A stretch of DNA of 64,000 nt from Prinsepia uniflora (GCA_032719365.1 CM064862.1:1500501-1564500), one strand, 5' to 3'; positions 22,030-34,536 are shown, counted from the stretch's first letter. Made by a program: numbers and translations. Notes: generated by a model not told the origin, from the letters alone.

Positions 22030-22430
22030 GAAAAGATGAAAATAGAAAGTATGTTATGAATTAGGAAATATAAATTGTGATAAGAACTTAGAAAATTAGT
22101 TAAGAAATTAGGAAATTAAAAACTTAGAAAATTAGTTAGGAAATTAGGAAATTAGAAAATATGTTAGAAAGTTAAATTAGAGAATATGTTAGGAAATTAG
22201 AAAATTAAGAAAATATATTAGGAAATTAGGAAAATAAAAAATATATTAGAAAATTAGAAAATATGTTAAAAATTTAAGAAAATAGAGAATATTTTAGGAA
22301 ATTAAAAAATTAAGAAAATATATTAGGAAATTAGAAAAAACGAATATATGTTCAAAAATTAAGATATTAGAAAATATGTTAGGAAATTAGAAAATTAAGA
22401 TCATATATTAGGAAAATAGAAAATTGTTGG
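22030..22430. repeat. Imperfect AT-rich tandem repeats
   Basis: Many irregular copies of a roughly 17-30-bp unit like GTTAGGAAATTAGAAAAT. They lie between the CACTA subterminal region and the first transposase exon, probably in the 5' leader or an intron. Confidence 0.8.
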
Positions 22431-24065
22431 TAAACTTTCTTTTTTCATATTTTGATGGTGTGAAATGTGTTTATATTTCATAACAGTTTATGGGAAATTA
22501 ATCGGGTTGATTAACTTCATATAATTAAATTTAAAGACCAATCTTAGAGCCGTTGGAGAGTCAGTGAGTCGAGTTGATTGACTGACTGTTAAATTGTCCA
22601 TTTATTCGAAAAATGTGGATGTGCAACTATGTGTTGTATAGTTTGTGGTTTATGAGGTCAGGTTTTGGTTGTGGAAAATTCAGTATGTTTGCATCCTACA
22701 ATGTTCTTCGAATGTGTACTAGATATTTCTTTGTAATATCTACATCGCGCATTTGGAGAAATGTATGGAAATGCTGTTGAACTTTCCACTGATCGAAACT
22801 TTGGTTCCTAGATTGCGAATCGAACAACACAGAATATGCACTCTCGAATTATATGAGGCCACAAAATTGGAGTAATAAGGAGACGAGTGACTTTTGATAT
22901 TCCTTTGTTGGGCCATTAGGCGACAATTTTAGCCCAATTACTTACATTAACTTTATTTTCTGCTGATAGGTACAATAGACAAAAGCTGGATGTAATTGTT
23001 TGATAGATATGCGGTTCAGTATATAGATGGGATCGACAACTTCATTGAGTTTGAACGTAATCATTGCATTGATGAGACATCTATAGTTTGTTCGTGACGT
23101 AAATTACTGAGTCGGATGGCGTTAAATGAGGTTCAGTATCATTTGGATCAAAACAAGATATATCATAACGAAGAAATATTTACTAAATCGACATCTTCAA
23201 TTCGTAAGTCGCATCGGGAAGAAAGTATTTTGGATGAGCGATGTAATAATGATCAGGTCCTTGAGATATTAACAGATGTTTTTCTTCCCGCATTTGATAA
23301 TATGGATGGTGAAGCACCCAAGTTTCAACTCAAAGATTCTGATCTTCATTACGAGAGATTGTTGAAAGAAGCTCAATGCGAATTGTACCTTGGTTGTATG
23401 AATTTTTAGGTTTTAGGGGTAGTTGTGGTGTTGATGCACATGAAAGTTAAGTATAATCAAATGAACAAGCATTTTGATCACATGCTTAACATCATCATTC
23501 GAATGCCCCCAGAAGAAATCCTCAACCTAAAGATCATTATAACTCAAAGAAGTTGTTGAATGGTCTCAGTTTAGGGTATGCCAAAATTCATGCATGTAAG
23601 AATAATAGTGCATTATTTTATGTTGAATTCGAGCAGTTTGATAAATATCTCGTGTGTAATGAGCCTAAGTTTCGAAAAAACAAGATTTCGAACAAGGTGC
23701 TGCGTTATTTTCCACTGAAACTAGGCTACAACGATTCTATATGTCATCTCACACAGCGCGGGATATGAGGTGGCACAAAGATGAGCGCATTGATTATGAT
23801 ACATTGAGGCATCGGGCTGATGGAGAGGCTTGGAAAGAATTTGATAAGATGTATCTTGATTTTGTTATTGAGCCAAGAAAGAATTTGTCAGGAGTTTTAT
23901 AAAGTCGTATAGTGCATGACCAGTGGTTATGGTTCCGTATAATCTACCTCTTTGGAGATGCATGAGGAAAGAGTTCACGATCCTCAGTACTTTAATACTG
24001 GGCCCTAAATCCCAAAGTAATTCCATTGATATTTATTCGCGGCCATTAATTGGTGAGCTCGTAGA

Positions 24066-24792
24066 TGTAAAAGCATGTGTCCTAGAGGGAATGGTGAACG
24101 ATCCCATTCCTACGAGGGGAATGGTCTGGGAGGGGATTAATGGTGTGCCTTAAATGTGTAGGCACACACCTATCTAGCACGAGGCCTTTTGGAAGCTCAT
24201 TGGCTTTGAGTTCGGTTGGAACTCCAAAGTTAAGCGAGTTGAAGTTGGTGCAATTCCATGATAGGTGACCCACTGGGAAGTTGCACAGTGAGCTCTCGAA
24301 AACAAAACTGTGAGGGTAAGGACAAGGAGGCCCAAAGCGGACAATACCTTGCTAGATGAGTCGAGTCCTGACCTAGCAGGGTCGAGTCCAAAAAATTTGA
24401 TATCAGAGCCAAACCCCGACCAGGAAGTGCGTCGGCGAGGACGCTGGGCCCTAAGGGGGTGGATTGTAAAAGTCTGTGTCCTGGAGGGAACAGTGAACGA
24501 TCCCACATTCCTGCGAGAGAAATGGTCTAGGATGGGATTGGTGGTGTGCCTTAAATGTGTAGGCACACACCTATCTAGCACGAGGTCTTTTGGGAGCTCA
24601 TTAGATTTGGGTTTGGTTGGAACTCCAAAGTTAAGCAGTTGAAGCTGGTGCAATTCCATGATGGGTGACTCACTAAGAAGTTACACCGTGAACTCCCGAA
24701 AACAAAACCGTGAGGGTAAGGATAAGGAGACCCAAAGCGGACAATATCGTGCTAGATGAGTCAGGTCCTGACCGAGGAGGCAGGTCCTAACA
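24066..24792 (+). mobile_element. Cassandra TRIM retrotransposon, copy 1
   Basis: Two LTRs of about 325 bp start TGTAAAAG at 24066 and TGTAAAAG at 24465. The second ends GGTCCTAACA at 24792. Between them lie a primer binding site (TGATATCAGAGCC, 24398-24410) and a purine tract (CTAAGGGGGTGGAT, to 24464). Each LTR carries a 5S rRNA-like segment, the mark of Cassandra. It is inserted in the CACTA transposase between codons for GELVD and the WENGV block. Flanks GTAGA and TTATA do not form a clean target duplication. The element codes for no protein. Confidence 0.92.
24218..24282 (+). other. 5S rRNA-like segment in Cassandra LTR
   Basis: GGAACTCCAAAGTTAAGCGA ... GGTGACCCACTGGGAAGTTG aligns with the internal control region and 3' part of plant 5S rRNA (AACTCCGAAGTTAAGC ... 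GGGTGACCTCCTGGGAAGTC). In Cassandra such segments are thought to keep RNA polymerase III promoter elements. A second copy is at 24618-24683. It is not a complete 5S rRNA gene. Confidence 0.88.
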
Positions 24793-27140
24793 TTATATCT
24801 ATGGGAAAATGGTGTACAGACATACAACAAATTTAGTGGCTAAATGTTCACTCTACGAGCAACAGTAATGTGGACAATTAATGATTTTTTGGACTTACGA
24901 CATGTTGGCAAGGTAGAGCACCAAGGGTTATCTTGATTGTCCTACATGTGGTTTAGACACAACATCACTGATGACGTATGTAATCAGACTCATTTGATGG
25001 GAAATCTGAGTTACGAGCTCAACTCCGAGAAAAATCCGGTGATGAGATATTATCTAAATTGGACAGTATACATGACTTCGTCACAGGAGGTCTGAAACCT
25101 CCTGAATAGGAAAATTGGACAAAAAAAAAACATATTCTTCAAGTTGCCATATTGGTCGAAATTGAAAATTAGACACATCACAGATCTTATGCACATCGAG
25201 AAGAATGTTGATGAGAGTGCTGCATGAACTAATTTACCCATCGAAGGCAAGTCCAAAGACACAAAAAAGACTCGTCTAGGTATGCAAGAAATGACATTCA
25301 CACAAGTTTGTGGCCGAAAGTCGTCAATGGCAAATACGTCATAACTCATTCAAGTTTTACATTTACCCCGAAAAATAAGAATTGTTATTTTAAAGTGGTT
25401 GCAAGGTGTGAAATTTCCCGATGGGTATGTCAGTAATATATCACGAAATGTTAGCACAGATAGTGGCACCTTATCTGGTATGAAGAGTCATGACTATCAT
25501 GTCTTGCTACAATAGCTCATGCCAATTGGCATTTGGTCGTACTTGGAACCCGGTATTGTTGAGACTCTAGTTTATTTGTCTCAATTTTTTTAGATATTAT
25601 GTGCCAGATCGTTAGTAAAGGTGGACCTTGAAGCAATAAATGAGGATATTGTCTACATCATGTGTCGGCTGGAGCAAAAATATCCACCGACATTTTTTGT
25701 ATATAATGGTGTACCTTCTAATACATTTACTAAACTAGGAAAAACTAGCGGGCCCCGTGCACAATCGTTGGATGTACCCCATCAAGAGCTATGACTAATT
25801 CCTACTTTTTTGTACTATTTCCTTCTTGTCGTTCATAATTGTGATTCATAATGTATATTTTATTGCAAGCTGTTAGGTACATTTAAGTAGTATGTCTGCA
25901 ACAAGACACGTCCTGAAGGCTCTATAGTGGAGGCATACATTGCAAAGGAGTCGCTCATTTTTTGTGCAATGTACCTTCAAAATGTAGAGTCTTCCTTTAA
26001 CAGGGTCTCCCGTAACGACGATGGTGGTCAACGTCTAGAGACCTATCTGTATTTGCCCAACCTGCACACGTTTTTGGAAATGGTCTAGTCTTAGAGCCAT
26101 TCATCACGTGAGACATGGACGTGGCTCATTGGTTCATCCTGAACGATTGTGACGAAGTATGGCCTTTTCACAGCAGCGCCTAGAATTGATGAAGGTTGAA
26201 TATCCGTCTAATTGGAAAAAAATGGATAGACAATTATTCCCACGTTGGTTTTCCACGCATGTAAGTGAAATATTTTATGTATAAGCTCCTAAAACGAGTT
26301 TCGTACTTAACCACATTTTTTACATCTAACCATATGGCCCAACTGAAAGATAATAACTCGCCAAAGATAATAACTCGCCAAATTTCAATGTAGAATTAAT
26401 ACAACTTGCCATCGGTCCATTTCAGGGAGAAACGTACAGCGGTTGTCATGTAAATAGAGTTAAGTTTGTATGCACAGAATAAAACGGCAAATTATCATTG
26501 CAAAACAGCGGGGTCTTTGTGCCAGGCGAAGAGGAAGATGCTGGATTTTATGGAAAATTGTTAAGTGTGATTAAAGTGTTGTACGTAGGCCACAAGACAG
26601 TCATCATGTTCAAGTGTCATTGGTTTGATACGAACCCTAATCTCCGAGGGCGGATTTTTAAAGATCATTTATGCACCTCTATCAACACAAACACTCGGTA
26701 GTTTGAGAGTGATCCATACATCTTGGGCAGTACGGCGAAACATGTTTTTTTATGTGGATGATCAAAAAGTTGGTACTCGTTGGAAAGTTGCAGAGATGGT
26801 CAATCATTGAAATATATGGGATTTGGAGGATCGTTATCATGACGATGAGACAGATGCATATAAAGACCAATTTTTTTACCAGGTGGATTCCTCTGTATCC
26901 ACCCTACACATAGATGGAGTTTGGATGAACGATGTAATCCCACCAATTGAGATTGATGACATTTTCATTGATCTTGGGACATTAGAACAAATTGAAAGTG
27001 ATCCCGAGGAGTCAATCGGGGAACACACCTCGGATGACAAGGGCGATTGGATGGGGAATAGTGACACTAAAACCGATTGATTATTTGTACAACATAACAC
27101 TCAATTACTAATGTATAAGATTAATTACAAATCCAAATAA

Positions 27141-27383
27141 TGATGAAGTATGAAATGTCTGATCTGAGATTGTTACACCACTTCCTAGGGATGGGAGTGA
27201 TTTCAGATAGACAAGATCATATTCATACATCAAAAGAAATATACACAGACTCTCCTAGAGAAATTCGGAATGAAGGATTACAAGCCTGTGAGTACACCAG
27301 TTGCAAAAAATGACAGATTGTGCAGGAGTAATGGATCAGAGGCTGCAGATGAAGGTATCTATACACAAATTGTTGGAAGTTTA
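27141..27383 (+). pseudogene. Copia RT fragment (left part of a split relic)
   Basis: Reads as MSDLRLLHHFLGMGVI, then KKYTQTLLEKFGMKDYKPV.TPVA and YTQIVGS across frame shifts: the C-terminal end of a Copia RT. The sequence is broken at 27384 by a solo LTR and resumes at 31010 with LYLTTTRPDIIF. It butts against the truncated right end of the CACTA element. Confidence 0.88.
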
Positions 27384-27590
27384 TGACAGGACCCATCAAA
27401 ATCCCCCCGGGATTTACACAGGATGTGTCATACTCCCGTCTGACACGAAGTGTCAGCCAAGGGATATTACGTACCTTATGTCAGGACCCGACCCTCTTCT
27501 GTCAAGTCTCGATTCATCTAGCACGATATTGTCCGCTTTGGGCCTCCTTGCCCTTGCCCTCACGGTTTTGTTTTCGGGAGCTCACGGTGC

Positions 27591-27657
27591 AACTTCCCAG
27601 GGGGTCACCAATCATGAAATTGCACCAGCCTCAACTCGCTTAACTTTGGGGTTCCAA
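27591..27657 (-). other. 5S rRNA-like segment, Cassandra copy 2 (first LTR)
   Basis: On the minus strand: GGAACCCCAAAGTTAAGCGA ... GGTGACCCCCTGGGAAGTTG, as in copy 1. The partner in the other LTR is at 27992-28059. Confidence 0.88.
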
Positions 27658-28059
27658 TCCCCCCCAAAGCCACTGAGCTCCCAAAAGGCCTCATGCTAGA
27701 TAGGTGTGTGCCTACACCTTTAAGGCACACCACCATCCTCTCCCAGACCATTTCCCCTTGCAGGAATGTGGGATTGTTCACCGTTCCCTCCAGGACACGG
27801 GTCTTACAATCCACCCCCCTTAGGGCCCGGCGTCCTCGCTGGCACACTTCCCGGTCGGGGTCTGGCTCTGATACCAAATTGTCAGGACCCGACCCTCTTC
27901 TATCAAGTCCCGATTCATCTAGGACGATATTGTCCGCTTTGGGCCTCTTTGCCCTTGCCCTCACGGCTTTGTTTTCGGGAGCTCACGGTGCAACTTCCCA
28001 GGGGGTCACCCATCATGAAATTGCACCAGACTCAACTCGCTTAACTTTGGGGGTTCCAA

Positions 28060-28061
28060 TC

Positions 28062-28092
<31 letters not shown>

Positions 28093-28094
28093 AA
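28060..28094. repeat. Poly-C/poly-A homopolymer tract
   Basis: A C run of over 20 followed by an A run of about 12. The sister LTR at the same place has a C run of about seven and AAA. It is either replication slippage or an assembly artefact. Confidence 0.85.
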
Positions 28095-28469
28095 CCACTG
28101 AGCTCCCAAAAGGCCTCATGCTAGATAGGTGTGTGCCTACACCTTTAAGGTACACCACCAACCTCTCCCAGACCATTTCCCCTTGCAGGAATGTGGGATT
28201 GTTCACCGTTCCCTCTAGGACACGGGTCTTACACCTTAGCTCATACGGGGCTCCTAGAGTGTACCAACAATGGTGGAGGAGTGCGATGTCTCTGTCACTA
28301 CTGCAGCCTGCATCCGCGATCAACCTGAAGGGCATTAAAACCATTCAGAACTGTGAGTGGACAAAAATCAACAATTTAATAAAACACATTCATAAAAAGA
28401 CATTTAAGCTTTTCACTAAAAAGTATGCATGCATTGGAAATCAGTAATCAAAACATTTACTCAAATAAG

Positions 28470-29170
28470 CCATTAGGGCCTTAGCCCAAAACCGTAAATC
28501 CAAAACCAAGTGGGCCACTGCTCAAATCCATAAACACAAAACCAACCGAAAAATCATTTCATTGATCCAATAGTCTATATATACCACATAACCATCCTCG
28601 GCATCTCATATGCCTAGCGTCCCAGACGCTTGATGTCCCATACGTCGTATCTCACAGTAATAAGCAATGTGTGCTACTCGGGGTCTCTCTGGGTCAATAT
28701 CTCTGACATCCCAGATGTCTGAAGCCCCAGACGTCTAATCATAACATTCCTGCTCTTGAATCACTATACGGTCCGGTAGCTCCGTACAATGACCCCTCGT
28801 AGGCAATACACCGTGACTTCCCCAGTGTCCCAGACACCTGCAGAAGACCATCACATATCCTCGTATCAAGATGGTATATGGAAAACAATTTTACAAAGTC
28901 ATTTCAAAACATCTCAATGAGCCCTACCCGAAATCTCCATAAAACATCACAAATCCATTTAGGGTCCCCGGCCCGAAATCACGTTTATGAAATATAGGAT
29001 CCCATACCCGAAATCACATTTATAAAACTCAACTGGGTCTTATGCCCGATTTTGTAAACTATTGGGCCCCGGCCCGATCACAAAACTCAAAAGGGTCTCA
29101 ACCTGATTTTGTAAATCACTGGGCGCCTGGCCCGATTACATAATTCAAATGGGTCTCATGCCCAAACTTA
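28470..29170 (-). repeat. Palindrome arrays of solo LTR 27384-31009
   Basis: Both array types are present: GGGCC/GGGTC-type units (for example GGGTC-ccc-GGCCC and GGGCC-ccg-GCCCG) at 28470-28560 and 28930-29170, and GCATC-, GACGTC- and GACATC-type stems at about 28590-28850. Confidence 0.7.
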
Positions 29171-31009
29171 TCTTTCCAAAACCAAAACCATGTTATAGAA
29201 CCATAATTAGACTCCCAATCACATAGCCATAGCATCAACTCGTAAACCTCGAAAAGCATGTAAATACGAGTTTACCTCAAAATACGTGCAATCGTATAAT
29301 CCACCAGTACCACAATCAACATCATAGAAATCTCGTATGTAAAACATATAAAATAGTTATGCATGTATCACAATTTAGAAAACGAAGTCCACTCAAAGTC
29401 CGTCCTACGCTATCGCCTCGATACAGGTGCCATAGGCCCTCCCGGGCCCCATCACTATCACCGAGACTTCCAAACCTGTCCAAATCACACTAGAGGGTCA
29501 CTAACCTCTTCATTAACCTCCTATTAAAGCCCCGTAATTTTTCCAAATTTTTAACTATTTTTAAACTCCATTCAAAACCTTCGGATACCCCGAAACATAT
29601 GGAGACGATGTCTGATCGACACGAAACCAGTCCCAGAATGTTCGTTACATCGAATAAATGATTTCACATGTTGAAGTCATCCCCAAAATACCCCTCACGT
29701 GCCCTCAAGCGCGGATTGAACTCTCTGCGCGTGGAACCCACGCGCCGGGTACTGTTTATCGTCAACCTCTAGCGAACCCGGTCTGAACTGGTTCACTAGT
29801 TCCCGGTTTAGCTGGGCCGGTGAGGCTAGTTCTCAGCCATTCTTGACCTGTTTTCGATCCTAATTGTCCCTACACCTTCTTCTTACTATTTCTAACTGAT
29901 CCAAGGTTTCAAAATTGGAAAAACAAACTCCTAACTTACCTACCCGATCGAGATGCTCACGGCCAACCCTCCTCCTCCATTTCTAGCCATATCGACCACC
30001 ACTGGCCTCGAACCTGAGTCCACTGAGCTCATACAGCCACCAGAAACTTCGTCCAATCAACTAGAATGGTCAGAAATTGCCAAAACCCAAACTACCATTT
30101 TTGAAGTAAAACCATACCTCACGGGTTTTGGTTCCCAGCCACCTCCGCCGTCCACGACGGTCATCGTTGTTGACACTGTCATCATCTCCAGTTTTCACCC
30201 TCCAACTTTCCTTTACACCATATTAGCATTCAATGAGGTTTTGTGGTTTTAGAAGGAGGTTGGGTGTTCGGGTTTATTGAAGAACGATGGGAAAATAATG
30301 ATGATCGAGGATGAAAATCAGATGATAGTCTGTTTAAAGAAATGGACGGTGAGGATTAGATGAGAGATAGAGATTAATGGTTAGGATGAGAGATGGGTGC
30401 GTGTTTGATTTAATTACAAATGGGCCAATGGGAACAAGATCAACAATTTAAGGGCAAGTCTCTAATGGGTGAGTGACACTTGTCACTCATCAAAGGGCCC
30501 TACACAAATATATGCCCAATTTGGATTAAAATAATAATTAATACAAATCTCGATACGTAAATCCTCGATTTCGCTCCTATGACCATAACTTTTTCGTCCG
30601 ACGTCTGATTTCGGCGTGCCGCCTGTCTATGAATTTCTATCGACTAGATCTACGAAACGGTCCTCGGCCCTCGGCTATCGGACCTCTCAGGTCAAAAGTC
30701 AACATTTTGCTCACTTCTCAATCAAATGACCAAATTACCCCTTCGACTTCCGAACGTCATAACTTCTTCCTCGAATGTCAGAATCGGACGTGCCACCTGT
30801 CTATGAACTCGTGACGTCCCGAACTATGTCACAGTCATCGGTCAACATCCATTTGACCGCCCGAACTAAAAATTAATATTTTGCCCACGCCTAGGGGCAA
30901 AACGGTCATTTTATACCATTTGTCCGATTTCGCTCAACTAATCCCCGATTATTGATTCTAAAGCATAGTTAAATAATATTTAATCCCGATATTCGGGAGG
31001 GTCGTTACA

Positions 31010-31607
31010 GTTTGTTTTATTTAACTACAACTAGACCAGACATTATATTTGTTGCTAGTCTACTATCTAGATACATGCATGGCCCCTCTAAGAAACACTA
31101 TGGGACTGCTTAAAAGGGTGCTAAGATATGTTCAAGGGACATTGGATTATGGGATTGAGTATGTGAAGGGAAGACATACTACCTTGGTTGGCTATTGTGA
31201 TTAAGATTGGAGTGGTAGCTAAGATGACATGAGGAGTACCTCAGAATATGCCTTTTTCTTTGGTAGTGAGTTTTTCTCATGGGGCCTCTGTGAAACAGCA
31301 CAGTGTGGCATTATCTACAACAGAAGTAGAATATGTGAGTGCTAGTGAAGCAATTGCACAAGCTAGCTAAATCACTCAGATTTGTTCTAGAAGATTTTAG
31401 GGAAGAACAGACAGGCCCTATTCCTATTCAATGTGACAATACCTCTGCAATTTCCATGTCTAAGTATCCAGTGTTCCACCAAAAGAGTACGCATATCAAC
31501 AGAAGATATCACCTCATAAATGATGCAATTCAGGCAGGAGAAGTGGATATGTTCTAATGTAGAACGGAGGAGTAGTTGGCATATGTATTTACTAGCCAAG
31601 GGTAGGT
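31010..31607 (+). pseudogene. Copia RNase H fragment (middle part of the split relic)
   Basis: Continues from 27383: LYLTTTRPDIIFVASLLSRYM, KRVLRYVQGTLDYGIEYVKG, then an RNase H core (WLRFVLEDF-like; CDNTSAISMSK, HINRRYHLINDAIQAGEVDM) and a degraded end. Frame shifts and stops (for example CD-stop-DWSGS) show it is dead. The second break at about 31608 is another solo LTR. Confidence 0.88.
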
Positions 31608-34536
31608 TAACGGGACTCGTCCCAAATCCCTCGGGATTAGCGTGGGACATGCCTGCTCCCGTCTGACACGAAGTGTCAGACGAGGGATATTTCCGTCCTT
31701 TGCCCAACTGGGCTATCAGAGTACGCCAAGATCCGAAGGAAGAATGTGAATGTCTCGTCTCTACTACAGCCGCATCCGCGATCAACCTGAAGGGCATTCA
31801 AAACATAAAATCTGTGAGTGGACAAAACAAATATTTTATAAAAAAACATTTCACAAAAGACCTTTATGCCCTTCATTAAAAACATATGCATGCATTCAAA
31901 AACCATTTCTAGGGTTCATGCCCGGTTCTCATAAACCGTCATGAACCAACAAACCATTTGGGCCTTAGCCCGAAATCAGTGAAACAACACATGGGACCTC
32001 CGCCCAAACCAAAGCACGTGGGAACTCGTCCCAAAACCACCTCATATGGGTCTCAGCCCAAAACCAATACGCGAGGGTCTCAGCTCAACACCATCTCAAT
32101 GAAAACTCATACTTATATACATATATACATATATAACCCGTCCTAGGCACTTCCAGAGAAGATGCCAATCTCAGGGCACACAGCCCCTAGGGAACACATC
32201 CCCGATATAGTCACGATGTCATCATCTCTATCTAGTGTTCACACTACTCGGGGTCTCACTCCGAGTCTTCTCCCAGGAATCTCCATCTGGGAGGCTCAAT
32301 CTCTGGATCTAGTCCGAGCTCTCTCTCTGGATCTAGTCCAATAATCTCTCCGGAATCTGGTCTGGGTCCACAATATAAAACCCACTCCTGGAACGGGATC
32401 CCTATGAGGATACCCACTCTGGTCTGTGGATCGTGACTCTCCAGGTCTACGTCTGGAGGAGACCAATCAATAATCTCGTAAGGCGGGTATATACATACCA
32501 GTATACGAAAACCATAAAAACGGGACTCATGCCCGAAACACAAATCAACTGGGCCTTCCGCCCGAACATAAGACTCAATAGGGCCTCTAGCCCGATTTCA
32601 CAATAAACTGGGCATCGAGCCCAAACTCATAATCAACTGGGCATCGAGCCCGATATCTAAGGGTCAGTCACGATCCCGATCATAGCGATGTGTGCCACCA
32701 TCAATCCCAGACCGCTCTCAATCCTGGCATGTAGAAGTGAACATATCACTGCCGCGACCATCTCGGGACCATGGTGAGCACGTAGCCGATCGATCCTCTA
32801 AACCGTCAGCATTCCGAAGTCGAGCCTACAGTGGCTACTCGACAATGGGAAGTGCATCGTGACCTCTCCGGAAGGAACATATCCCAATCCGGAGGCGAGC
32901 GTCACGTCGTCCGTCACCGTGCACACAGCACCCGACACTACCACGACTCAGACCTACAGGTCATAAATAAGGTGTCAAGCCCGAGTGAAACCAAATCCAA
33001 ATGGGTCTCACTCTCGAGTAATCAAGACCAAATGGGTCTCACTCTCGAAGTATGTTCCCATACGTAAACACACACCAAAATGCACTCACAGACCGTCCGC
33101 GCTGTTGCCTCGATATGCGCGCCGTACGCCTTTCTGGGTTAATCGTCATCTCCGGGATTCCCAAACCTGTCCAAATCACTTTAGAGGGTTACTAACTACT
33201 TAATTAACCCTTCACTAAAGCCCCCTAATTTTCTGGGATTTTTAACTATTTTTAAACGCGCACCGAAACCTTCGGACAGCCTGAACTATATCGAGACGAT
33301 GTCTGATCGACTCGAAACCAGTCCCAAAATGTTCGTTATATCGAATAGATGATTTCTTGTGTTGAATACATCCCCAAAAAGTTGGACACGCGCCCGCACG
33401 TTCCTCGAGATGGCCCTGCGCGTGGGCCTCACGCGCCACTACATGGGGTCATCCCTGTCCTCCAGCGGCCGGTTCGACTGGTTTGGCCGATCCAGTTGGA
33501 CCGGCGTGACCGGTTCGGGGCTCCAGATCGTCCAATTCTCACCCGTTTTGCTCCTAATCAATCCTATTCTTCTAGTTTAGATCCTAGGAACCTAACCCAA
33601 TTAATTAGAATCCCTAAAACGTCCTAAATCTGACCGGTTTGATTTTGGTTCTCACGGTCCAAAATCCCAAAACCTTCCCCATGGCTTCTCAATGTTCAAA
33701 ACCTCTCAAAACCTTCCTAACAACGTCCTTCCAAACAAGCCCATAATAACTAGAAATCGAAAACGAATTAAAATGGGTAAACCGATTACCTCGTGCGGGT
33801 TTCCTCCTCCGCCGCCCACGGCGGCTCTGCCTGGCCAGCCACCACGTCCACCGGTCCTCCTCTCACTCTCTGGCCTCTCACAAATGTTCAAGGGTCAAGG
33901 GTTTGGGTTTTGGGTGAGAAATGGGATCGGGTTTGGATTGGAAAATGGAAGAAAATGGAAGAACAGGGAAGGTGGATATGCATGAATGAAAATAATGGGG
34001 AATGGATGAATGAAATTTTTCATTCATCCATTAGGTCTGAGAAAAAGGTTGGGGCCCAATAAAGTCCAAATAAGCGTCCGTCTCGAAAAATGTGCAATAG
34101 TGCACTCGAACTTCCGTGAACCGTAACTTCGTCGTCGAACGTCCGAATTCGACGTGTCGTCTGTCTACGGATTCGTATCGTCCTTATCTACGTAACAGTC
34201 TTCGTCCCTAAGCCATTTGACCTCTCGGTTCAAAAGTCAACCGTTGGCCCCTATTCACCCTAATTACCAAAACGCCCTCGATCTTTCGATCGTCACAACT
34301 TCTTCCACGAATGTCGAAATCGAACGTGCCACCTGTCTATGAACTCGTGACGTCCCGAACTATGTCACGGTCATCGGTTAAAGTCCATTTGACCGTCCGA
34401 ACGAAAAGTCAACGTTATGCCCATTATAGGGGCAAAATCGTCATTTTTGCCTTGAACGTCTGTTAATCCTCGATTAGCCTTACTAATCCTTCATTAATTC
34501 TTAATTAATCCCGCTAATTCGGGACGGTTCGTTACA
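31608..34536 (-). mobile_element. Solo LTR, family B
   Basis: Minus-oriented, about 2.93 kb. It starts (minus) TGTAACGAACCGTCCCGAAT at 34536 and ends GGGATTTGGGACGAGTCCCG near 31608. It is related to 40359-43484. The right end is clear. The left end and target duplication are degenerate (TAGGT versus ATGGT), so 31608 is approximate. It holds GGGCC-type palindromes (31920-32060, 32520-33060), the GC-rich block (about 33380-33440) and paired blocks near the 34536 end. Confidence 0.82.

Larger units (their letters stand above)
22985..27080 (+). pseudogene. CACTA transposase (tnp2-like), decayed
   Basis: Segments match the order of a plant CACTA transposase. The N-terminal transposase-associated region comes first (22985-23400; IDGIDNFIEFERNHCIDE). 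Then comes the tnp2 region (23400-25000), with MPPEEILNLKD, MSSHTARDMRWHKDERIDYD, GPKSQSNSIDIYSRPLI and, after the Cassandra, ENGV-TYNKFSG and TLRATVMWTINDF. Next is a DUF4218-like part (25380-26060; RPEGSIVEAYIAKESL). Last is a DUF4216-like part (26560-27000; HWFDTNPN). Many stops and shifts break the frame, including the 727-bp Cassandra. It is non-functional; the longest intact frames are under 100 residues. Confidence 0.88.
21211..27130 (+). mobile_element. CACTA (En/Spm) transposon, right end missing
   Basis: The left terminus is CACTACAAGAAAATTT at 21211, the CACTA terminal inverted repeat. About 500 bp of subterminal repeats follow (variants of CCGACGAC / GTCGGGCAAC / ACCATCGGGTAAC), then a (TC)n tract and decayed exons of a tnp2-type transposase on the plus strand up to about 27080. 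The inverted right terminus (TTCTTGTAGTG) was not found. Copia RT sequence begins at about 27141, so the right end was lost or replaced. A Cassandra TRIM sits within the transposase. Confidence 0.88.
27479..28233 (-). mobile_element. Cassandra TRIM retrotransposon, copy 2
   Basis: LTRs 27479-27808 and 27880-28233 flank a 71-bp internal stretch with a primer site (minus strand TTGGTATCAGAGCC, about 27864-27877) and a purine tract next to 27808. The target duplication CCTTA is perfect (27474-27478 and 28234-28238). The LTRs differ mainly by a poly-C/poly-A expansion in the second. Inserted in the solo LTR 27384-31009. Confidence 0.95.
27384..31009 (-). mobile_element. Solo LTR, family A-like, carrying a Cassandra
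   Basis: Minus-oriented: starts (minus) TGTAACGACCCTCCCGAATA at 31009 and ends GGGTCCTGTCA at 27384. The flanks GTTTA and GTTTG form a 5-bp target duplication with one mismatch. Removing the Cassandra (27479-28233 plus one CCTTA) leaves about 2.87 kb. It contains a GACGTC/GCATC-type palindrome array (about 28590-28850), a GGGCC-type array (about 28470-28560 and 28930-29170), the GC-rich block (about 29690-29760) and paired blocks near 30590-30910. The Copia frame on both sides rejoins across it. Confidence 0.9.

Noticed and set aside
24218..24282. A 5S rRNA gene
   Set aside because: Only part of the 5S sequence is present and it recurs in both LTRs of a TRIM, which is the Cassandra arrangement.
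26498..27080. Separate small genes at 26498-26701 and 26823-27080
   Set aside because: They are consecutive pieces of the decayed CACTA transposase C-terminal region in different frames.
27301..28447. Several 86-143-codon frames around the second Cassandra
   Set aside because: They follow the Cassandra LTR sequence, including its poly-C tract and the 5S-like part, and repeat between LTRs.
29953..30252. 99-codon Pro/Thr-rich plus-strand frame
   Set aside because: It lies in the solo LTR 27384-31009 on the opposite strand to the LTR and has no recognisable feature.
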